A stretch of 7,434 nt of DNA from the NCBI GenBank assembly GCA_006954465.1, contig LVVU01000157.1, positions 1 through 7,434 of the forward strand, written 5' to 3'. Shown piece after piece: positions 1 to 4,055 of the stretch (position 1 is the stretch's first letter; every line of letters starts with the position of its first letter). Below the pieces are notes generated by a model. The model had not been told where the DNA came from. It was given only the letters and a program-made list of their open reading frames with translations, and searched no databases. Position numbers and translations under genes: made by a program. The DNA is from Candidatus Methanoprimaticola hominis. Its GTDB lineage: Archaea > Thermoplasmatota > Thermoplasmata > Methanomassiliicoccales > Methanomethylophilaceae.

Positions 1-731
1 AACACGACGTACGCGCAGTAGAAGAACGCGATATCCGCCAGGACGACGAGATAGTACAGGACCCCGTAGGAATCCCATACCATGGGTGCGATGCTGAGCA
101 GCGGGCCGGCGATGAAGAACGCGCATGCGATGGCGGCCGACGCCCTGGTCCCGATGGCCATCGGCAGGGTGTGGCGGCCCTCGTCGGAGTCCATGTCCTC
201 TATGTCCTTGGCAATCTCCCTTCCGACGGAGACCAGACAGGCCATGGCGGCCACGACGATGTTGGCCTCGGCCGCTCCGACCACGGCCCCTCCCAGAAGG
301 AAGGTCATGCCCGTCAGGACGGCGATGGTGACGTTCCCGACGAATCCCCTCTGTTTGAGGAACAACTCGTAGGAAAACATCAGCACGCATGCGATCGCGA
401 CGATGGCGATGCACACGGGATCGAATGTGAGGAACGATACAACCACCGACAGGATTAGGAGGATCGCACCTATGTTGCGGGCCTCCTCCGGCCTCATCCT
501 CCCGGAAGGCACAGGCCTCTCGGGATGGGCGGTCTTGTCGATCTCGCGGTCGATGTAATCGTTGAAGGAGTTCCCTCCCGATATGAACATGAATACTATG
601 ATCGCCGATATCGCGAGATTCCTCCAGTGATCGGGGAGATCCGTTCCGACGGCCATTAGAGAAGCTATCATCACGCCGAGGAAGCCCATGACGGCGTTCC
701 CGACACGGAACAGCTGCAGATACCTGTTCAT
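1..731 (-). CDS. UbiA-family prenyltransferase, probable digeranylgeranylglyceryl phosphate synthase (3' end cut by window)
   Basis: Integral membrane prenyltransferase of the UbiA superfamily. In archaea this type usually adds the second geranylgeranyl chain to geranylgeranylglyceryl phosphate in ether-lipid synthesis. Translating the minus strand from the ATG at 729-731 gives MNRYLQLFRVGNAVMGFLGV and 243 residues before the edge; the family is usually about 280, so roughly 40 are missing. The first Asp-rich motif NDYIDREID is at residues 57-65 (NDxxDxxxD), and the second, KDIEDMDSDEGR, is at 175-186. Both are the Mg-diphosphate binding sites. Several hydrophobic helices lie between and after them. 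The start at 731 is preferred because a TATA-like box lies 27 bases upstream, implying a leaderless mRNA. A longer in-frame start at 824 (31 extra residues, no hydrophobic or catalytic feature) overlaps the stop of the upstream gene. The family call is firm; the exact substrate is inferred from archaeal context. Confidence 0.88.
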   Translation of the reverse strand, partial: MNRYLQLFRVGNAVMGFLGVMIASLMAVGTDLPDHWRNLAISAIIVFMFISGGNSFNDYIDREIDKTAHPERPVPSGRMRPEEARNIGAILLILSVVVSFLTFDPVCIAIVAIACVLMFSYELFLKQRGFVGNVTIAVLTGMTFLLGGAVVGAAEANIVVAAMACLVSVGREIAKDIEDMDSDEGRHTLPMAIGTRASAAIACAFFIAGPLLSIAPMVWDSYGVLYYLVVLADIAFFYCAYVV

Positions 732-752
732 CCCACCGTCAAACGCCGTTGC

Positions 753-763
753 GGATATAGTAC
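753..763 (-). promoter_or_regulatory. TATA box of the UbiA gene
   Basis: The minus strand reads GTACTATATCC here, centred about 27 bases before the ATG at 731. This is the spacing expected between an archaeal TATA box and a transcription start at or next to the start codon. No Shine-Dalgarno sequence at a workable distance is seen before that ATG. The box lies just beyond the 3' end of the upstream regulator gene, so UbiA may be transcribed on its own. Confidence 0.5.
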
Positions 764-820
764 TTCCCTCGGCCGAATCGGGAGCCTGGAGGCGGATCCC
801 GGTTATCGAGGGATCCCTCA

Positions 821-2140
821 TCATCGCAGGACCAGCCATCTGCTGTTCCTGTTGGTGCCTTCGTTCTTCAGGAGGCCGTCCGCCTTCAGCTCGGAGACCA
901 TCTTCTTCACGCTGGAGAGCGAGATCCCCACATGTTCCGCGGTTTCGGAGAGTTTAGCCTCCGGATTCTTCGACAGGTGAACAAGGACTTCTTTATGCTT
1001 CTCATCCAGTCCGAGAAGGTTCAACGATGTCTCCCTGCGTGCGGCCACATAATCGGGTTCGAATGCGAACGGAATGGTCACTGTCACTCCGTTGTCCGTG
1101 ATATCGAATGCGCTCCTGCCGTAATTGTGCACTATCGTGGGAACGCCATGACCGCTCTGTTCCGTCATCCCGAGCAACGAGAACATGTCGAACAACGCCC
1201 TGTTGACAGGACGGCTGTCCCCTTCATAGAAGCTCTCCAGAGACATCGGGAATGGTACCGCGCCGTACGATACAACTTCTATCCTGTCGTCGAATATCAT
1301 CACCGACGGCGGGACCAGGGCCCACCATGCATTATGGACGCAGGCGTTGATCCACGCCTCCCTGAACGATTCGAAATCGAACAGGTACGTCTCGGCCCTT
1401 TCTCCCTTCGACAGATCCACTTTGGTTACCATATACGACGATACATGCTCCAGAACAGCCCTTAGCGATCCAGCGAGGCTCTGACCTCCGAAATTCATCC
1501 TGTTGGACATGGATGTCCTGTCGCGACCGTTGAAACGGACCACTTGCATCGGGATCCCGTTCTGATCCGAGAGCAGATATGCGGTGAGGTTGAACCTGCC
1601 ATGACTGTCTATCATACCATGACTTTTAAAAAATCCGATTTCAGCCCTCGGATGTAACTTTCTTGCAGACAACATCCCGAACAGCAGATCGAAAGTTAGA
1701 ACCTGATTATCCGATGTCTGGTTCTTAAGCGGATCCATTCCTTTTGCCAACACTAATTGAGAAACAATCTCCGGTCCAGCGGCTTCGTCAGAAGACACAT
1801 TCCTTATGTAATATCTTCCATCATAGGAGTACGGGATGTTGTACCCAAACGTATGCAGGGTAACATACTTCTTTCCATCGTCTGTAACGTGTTCTACAAC
1901 TTCAGGAACAATCTGCGGTTGAATTCTGGTACGAACAAGATTACGTATGGATTCGCAGGTATCCTTTCCAACATCCATTCCTACAACATCACCTTGATCA
2001 TTAACACCGAGGTACACGGTTCCGTGGTTATGCCTGTTCAACATAGCTGAAAGCGATTTTAGACCCTTGTCTAATTGACCAATACTTTCCTTAAATTCCA
2101 CCGTTTCGCTTTCTTTGCCTACGTTCGTAACACTCACCAT
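821..2140 (-). CDS. AlbA_2/Schlafen-type ATP-binding transcriptional regulator with C-terminal winged helix
   Basis: A 439-residue protein of the family often annotated as AlbA_2-domain, divergent-AAA or RecG-like regulator (COG2865 type). Residues about 8-130 form the AlbA_2 domain: ESETVEFKES at 10-19, a GTVYLGVNDQGDVVGMDVG segment at 40-58, and YYIR at 110-113. Residues about 255-360 resemble the GHKL-like ATPase module (HATPase_c_4): FREAWINACVHN at 259-270, the DDRIEVVSYG strand at 284-293, and SGHGVPTI at 329-336. Residues about 375-438 form a winged helix (LSETAEHVGISLSSVKKMVSELKADGLL). Such proteins are usually DNA-binding regulators, frequently in accessory regions; the target is unknown. 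The ATG at 2140 is supported by a TATA-like box about 23 bases upstream and an absence of any Shine-Dalgarno sequence, so the mRNA may be leaderless. The 5' half is visibly richer in A+T than neighbouring genes, hinting at acquisition. The stop overlaps a possible upstream ATG of UbiA (ATGA). Confidence 0.85.
   Translation of the reverse strand: MVSVTNVGKESETVEFKESIGQLDKGLKSLSAMLNRHNHGTVYLGVNDQGDVVGMDVGKDTCESIRNLVRTRIQPQIVPEVVEHVTDDGKKYVTLHTFGYNIPYSYDGRYYIRNVSSDEAAGPEIVSQLVLAKGMDPLKNQTSDNQVLTFDLLFGMLSARKLHPRAEIGFFKSHGMIDSHGRFNLTAYLLSDQNGIPMQVVRFNGRDRTSMSNRMNFGGQSLAGSLRAVLEHVSSYMVTKVDLSKGERAETYLFDFESFREAWINACVHNAWWALVPPSVMIFDDRIEVVSYGAVPFPMSLESFYEGDSRPVNRALFDMFSLLGMTEQSGHGVPTIVHNYGRSAFDITDNGVTVTIPFAFEPDYVAARRETSLNLLGLDEKHKEVLVHLSKNPEAKLSETAEHVGISLSSVKKMVSELKADGLLKNEGTNRNSRWLVLR
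2123..2131. promoter_or_regulatory. Possible internal operator copy in the regulator's first codons
   Basis: The plus strand reads GTTCGTAAC, the exact reverse complement of the GTTACGAAC motif that occurs twice at 2180-2199. It lies over codons 4-6 of the regulator gene, just downstream of the predicted transcription start. The motif outline GTTNNNAAC is itself symmetric. It could be a second binding site of an autoregulatory operator, or chance in a coding sequence. Confidence 0.3.
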
Positions 2141-2159
2141 CTTGACAATCGTCCCAGAC

Positions 2160-2166
2160 TATTAAA
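2160..2166 (-). promoter_or_regulatory. TATA-like box of the AlbA_2 regulator gene
   Basis: The minus strand reads TTTAATA, centred about 23 bases before the ATG at 2140. The stretch between box and ATG has no GGAGG or GGTGA-like sequence, which fits a leaderless transcript. The phased repeat array begins within about 10 bases upstream of this box, a position where a bound protein would touch or block the TBP/TFB complex. Confidence 0.5.
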
Positions 2167-2172
2167 TGGTTC

Positions 2173-2216
2173 CGAACTAGTTACGAACTAGTTACGAACC
2201 AATCAATAACCAATTA
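2173..2216. repeat. 11-bp phased tandem repeat array, candidate operator
   Basis: Four consecutive 11-base units: CGAACTAGTTA at 2173 and again, identical, at 2184, then CGAACCAATCA at 2195 and ATAACCAATTA at 2206. The AAC core recurs with exact 11-base spacing (2175, 2186, 2197, 2208), about one DNA turn, so every copy faces the same side of the helix. A related GTTCCGAAC at 2169-2177 overlaps the first unit, and GTTACGAAC occurs at 2180-2188 and 2191-2199. The array sits between divergent genes and directly behind the regulator's TATA box, so binding by the adjacent winged-helix regulator is a natural inference. Confidence 0.7.
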
Positions 2217-2302
2217 CCGAGTAAGAACAGAATGCTGTCAGTCGATCCGACGTCCTCTCGTTACAGAGATTGTATCCATACCCTCCGGCACGACGGGTGT
2301 CG

Positions 2303-2311
2303 CTATTATAT
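2303..2311 (+). promoter_or_regulatory. TATA box for the forward lipid-kinase operon
   Basis: CTATTATAT is a good archaeal TATA element within GC-rich surroundings. A start about 25 bases downstream falls near 2332, immediately before the GGAGG at 2334-2338, giving a short leader with a ribosome binding site. It would drive the kinase-family gene and the coupled P-loop gene. Confidence 0.5.
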
Positions 2312-2333
2312 CGTCGACGCTATCCGCGAATCC

Positions 2334-2338
2334 GGAGG
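2334..2338 (+). promoter_or_regulatory. Shine-Dalgarno GGAGG that points to an unusual start
   Basis: GGAGG is the only strong Shine-Dalgarno sequence ahead of the membrane kinase-family gene. The in-frame codon 8 bases after it is ACG at 2347, while the first conventional in-frame start is TTG at 2371, 32 bases after it. No ATG or GTG in frame exists between 2161 and 2371. The element is clear; which codon it serves is not. Confidence 0.45.
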
Positions 2339-2370
2339 CGGCACGCACGGAGACGCAAGACATCATCGGA

Positions 2371-3048
2371 TTGATCCTGGTCTACGGCATCATCGCGTGC
2401 TCTCTGGTCGCGATGCTCCTTTGCGAGAGGAAGGAGATCGACGTGGACGGCAGGAAGATCATCCATGCCGGCGTCGGATTCTTCGTGTTCGTCTGGTGGA
2501 TGTTCACCGCCGAATGGATCATGCTGGCCTTCTTCACGCTGCCCTTCCTCGCGATAGTCCTGCTTGCCATGTTCGATGGGAATCCCGTGTCGGGATCGAA
2601 GCTCGGTTCGATATCCAATGACATGGGCCACCGGATCGGACTCCTCGTCTACGTTCTGAGCATCAACATACTCGTCCTGTTCTTCTTCGACGGCCATTGG
2701 ACCGCCGCAACCCTCGGGGCCGTTGCGATGACCTTCGGAGACTCCGCCGGAAGCGCGATCGGGAGGAGGTTCGGAAAACACGAGACGATCAACGGGAAGT
2801 CCCTGGAGGGTTCCATCGGAGTGTTCGCAGCGACGGCGCTGATGTCGGCCGCGGTGATGATCCTCTACACGTTCCTGAACGGGGAGGGCCTATACTCAGG
2901 CGACGTCGTCGCGATCGTGCCGATATGGGCGGTCTGCATCACGGCCGGCCTCATAGCCATGCTCTCGGAGCTGCTGTGCCCCGGGAGGTTCGACAACCTG
3001 TCCAATTCCATGACAGTCGCCGTAGCGATGTGCCTGCTGGGGCTGTGA
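2371..3048 (+). CDS. Dolichol/phytol kinase (SEC59/DGK1/VTE5) family membrane protein
   Basis: Polytopic membrane protein of the CTP-dependent polyprenol/diacylglycerol kinase family, which also includes phytol kinase VTE5. From the TTG at 2371 it has 225 residues. Family signatures are in order: RKIIHAG at 28-34, GDSAGSAIGRRFGKH at 123-137, GKSLEGS at 142-148, and E200 followed by GRFDNLSNS at 205-213, which matches the typical E-(x)n-DN segment. About seven hydrophobic segments can be seen (near 2-18, 34-50, 51-67, 91-106, 149-168, 180-198 and 214-225). Likely reaction: CTP-dependent phosphorylation of an isoprenoid alcohol or lipid at the membrane; substrate unknown. The start is uncertain: an ACG at 2347, 8 bases after GGAGG, would add eight residues. 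The next gene begins 4 bases after the stop, so the two are surely co-transcribed. A divergent UbiA gene nearby supports an isoprenoid-lipid role. Confidence 0.85.
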   Translation: MILVYGIIACSLVAMLLCERKEIDVDGRKIIHAGVGFFVFVWWMFTAEWIMLAFFTLPFLAIVLLAMFDGNPVSGSKLGSISNDMGHRIGLLVYVLSINILVLFFFDGHWTAATLGAVAMTFGDSAGSAIGRRFGKHETINGKSLEGSIGVFAATALMSAAVMILYTFLNGEGLYSGDVVAIVPIWAVCITAGLIAMLSELLCPGRFDNLSNSMTVAVAMCLLGL

Positions 3049-3052
3049 TACG

Positions 3053-3625
3053 ATGGCCTGGTATGTGATCGACGGGATGGACGGCTCCGGAAAGAGCACC
3101 GTGTCGCAGATGCTGGCCGAGGAGCTCCGCTCCAGGGGGAGGAGGGTGCTCGTTCTGGAGCATCCAAACCGGAGCATCGCCATCGGCAGGCTCGAAGGGA
3201 GGCTCCTCCGGGTGGACAGCAGACCTGCTCTGATCATGTCCTCCTGCCTGTACATCCTGGACGTCGTCAGGTCCGTCGGGGTCATGAAGCGTTCCCGCAG
3301 GAGGTACGACGACGTGATCTTCGTCAGGTACATCATGGCGGTCTCGTACCTTCCGGATAGGTTCGCGGCCTTGGCGTACAGGATATTCGATAACGTTCTG
3401 CCTACCCCGGACGTCAGGGCCCTCGTCGATGTCGACGAGCACACCGCGCTCTCGAGGATAGAATCCAGAGGCGAGGAGCTGGAGAGGTTCGAGAGCCTGG
3501 AGAATCTGAGGGAGACCCGCACGAGGATGCTTGAGATGTCCGAAGGGTGGGTCGTCATCGACAATTCGAGAGGGCAGGAGGAGATCGGGGAAGCCATCCG
3601 CGGGATCCTCCGGTCGTCGCGATGA
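3053..3625 (+). CDS. Thymidylate-kinase-like P-loop kinase
   Basis: A 190-residue soluble protein of the thymidylate kinase fold. The Walker A motif GMDGSGKST is at residues 8-16 in the setting DGMDGSGKST that is typical of this family. The C-terminal half follows the family pattern: PTPDVRALVDVDEHTALSRI at 117-136, the SRGEELERFES lid-like stretch at 138-148, and VVIDNSRGQEEIGEAI at 167-182. The usual DRY nucleotide-binding motif is altered: I see IFVRYIMA at 89-96, with Val where the Asp normally is, and EHP (36-38) in the place of the usual substrate-loop sequence. The substrate may therefore not be dTMP. The ATG lies 4 bases after the stop of the lipid-kinase-family gene, with TGTGAT just before it matching the archaeal anti-Shine-Dalgarno. 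The close pairing suggests joint work on a phosphorylated lipid or prenyl intermediate, but a plain dTMP kinase cannot be excluded. Confidence 0.82.
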   Translation: MAWYVIDGMDGSGKSTVSQMLAEELRSRGRRVLVLEHPNRSIAIGRLEGRLLRVDSRPALIMSSCLYILDVVRSVGVMKRSRRRYDDVIFVRYIMAVSYLPDRFAALAYRIFDNVLPTPDVRALVDVDEHTALSRIESRGEELERFESLENLRETRTRMLEMSEGWVVIDNSRGQEEIGEAIRGILRSSR

Positions 3626-3692
3626 CAGACGGGAATCCTGGGATCGTCTCTGTATCCGGCCTGGTATACGAAACTAATACCGTACCGTCATA

Positions 3693-3711
3693 CTGCATGC
3701 AGCGATATCGC
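3693..3711. repeat. Two overlapping 10-bp perfect palindromes
   Basis: CTGCATGCAG (3693-3702) and GCGATATCGC (3702-3711) are both perfect palindromes sharing one base. They lie between the 3' end of the P-loop kinase gene and the hairpin cluster. As DNA they could be dimer-binding sites; as RNA they could only fold as very tight hairpins. The neighbouring GGTAT (3663-3667) and ATACC (3677-3681) also form a small inverted repeat. Nothing else is seen in 3626-3728. Confidence 0.4.
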
Positions 3712-3728
3712 GCTAAATACCCACAGAT

Positions 3729-3955
3729 GAAGACGGGGCGGGGGACCACGAATCCCCCAGGAGAATTCAGATGAAAGAGACATCTGAATCCAGGAGATCG
3801 AATAATCTCCGTATCCTCCTATCCTCCTGGATGTCGTAGACATCCTTCTGAGGATACTCGACCTGCTGTAAGGCAGGTCGTGGCCTGGCCCGGCTTATGG
3901 GGCCTGCCCCTTTCCCTCACACGGATCGGGGTATTACCGACTCCTCCCCGTCTTC
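3729..3955 (-). ncRNA. Candidate structured non-coding RNA of unknown family (hairpin cluster closed by a terminal stem)
   Basis: This 227-base stretch has no credible ORF and is packed with perfect inverted repeats. The ends pair over 10 bp (GAAGACGGGG at 3729-3738 with CCCCGTCTTC at 3946-3955). Inside are stems 3740-3745/3753-3758 (6 bp), 3765-3773/3781-3789 (9 bp, 7-base loop), 3793-3798/3805-3810 (6 bp), 3811-3818/3850-3857 (8 bp) enclosing 3829-3835/3839-3845 (7 bp, 3-base loop), and 3859-3866/3873-3880 (8 bp, 6-base loop). Weaker stems lie at 3887-3891/3900-3904 and 3926-3929/3937-3940. The minus strand is chosen because a TATA box at 3977-3983 would start transcription about 25 bases downstream, at the first base of the terminal stem. 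The stems are Watson-Crick and do not decide the strand. I do not see the signature sequences of SRP RNA, RNase P RNA, rRNA or tRNA. An alternative is a miniature inverted-repeat element, but no target duplication is visible. Confidence 0.5.
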
Positions 3956-3976
3956 GGGATGTAGATGGGGAGGAGG

Positions 3977-3983
3977 ATATAAA
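3977..3983 (-). promoter_or_regulatory. TATA box for the candidate structured RNA
   Basis: The minus strand reads TTTATAT within GTATTTATATCC, preceded by TTCGAAGG, where a BRE-like element could sit. It is the most consensus-like archaeal TATA box in the window and stands out in GC-rich DNA. No protein-coding gene follows on the minus strand; the predicted start near 3955 coincides with the 5' end of the terminal stem. The rest of 3956-4055 is the spacer downstream of the large gene's stop, with no other feature seen. Confidence 0.55.
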
Positions 3984-4055
3984 TACATTACCTTCGAACA
4001 TACGATTGCGATATTGAAATCATAGGAACACACCGGATACCGCGCCGTGACGCGA

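Noticed and set aside
932..1465. Plus-strand ORF of 177 codons within the regulator gene
   Set aside because: It is antisense to a gene with recognisable AlbA_2, ATPase and winged-helix motifs, and has no identifiable domain or promoter.
2896..3597. Long minus-strand ORF opposite the kinase-family genes (233 codons)
   Set aside because: It is antisense to two genes with clear family motifs and has Ser/Arg-rich composition typical of a shadow frame.
3547..3774. 75-codon plus-strand ORF overlapping the P-loop kinase end
   Set aside because: It overlaps a well-supported gene, has no ribosome binding site, and its tail enters the hairpin cluster.
3729..3955. RNase P RNA, prompted by CCCGGCTTAT at 3889-3898 and a GAGGGAAAG-like stretch on the other strand
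   Set aside because: The two resemblances are on opposite strands, and neither strand has the conserved GAGGAAAGTCC and ACAGAA elements in the proper order. The 3' arm before the terminal stem is a simple hairpin rather than the P4 strand.
3729..3955. SRP (7S) RNA
   Set aside because: The terminal stem fits in a general way, but the GGAAGG/AGCAG-type helix 8 motif and the Alu-domain GTAAC sequence are absent on both strands.
3729..3955. CRISPR array
   Set aside because: The repeats are inverted pairs of different sequence, not regularly spaced direct repeats with unique spacers, and no cas gene is present.
3819..4001. Small minus-strand ORF of 60 codons over the hairpin cluster
   Set aside because: Its start lies upstream of the TATA box that would drive it, its composition is low-complexity Arg/Gly/Ser, and the inverted repeats better explain the DNA.
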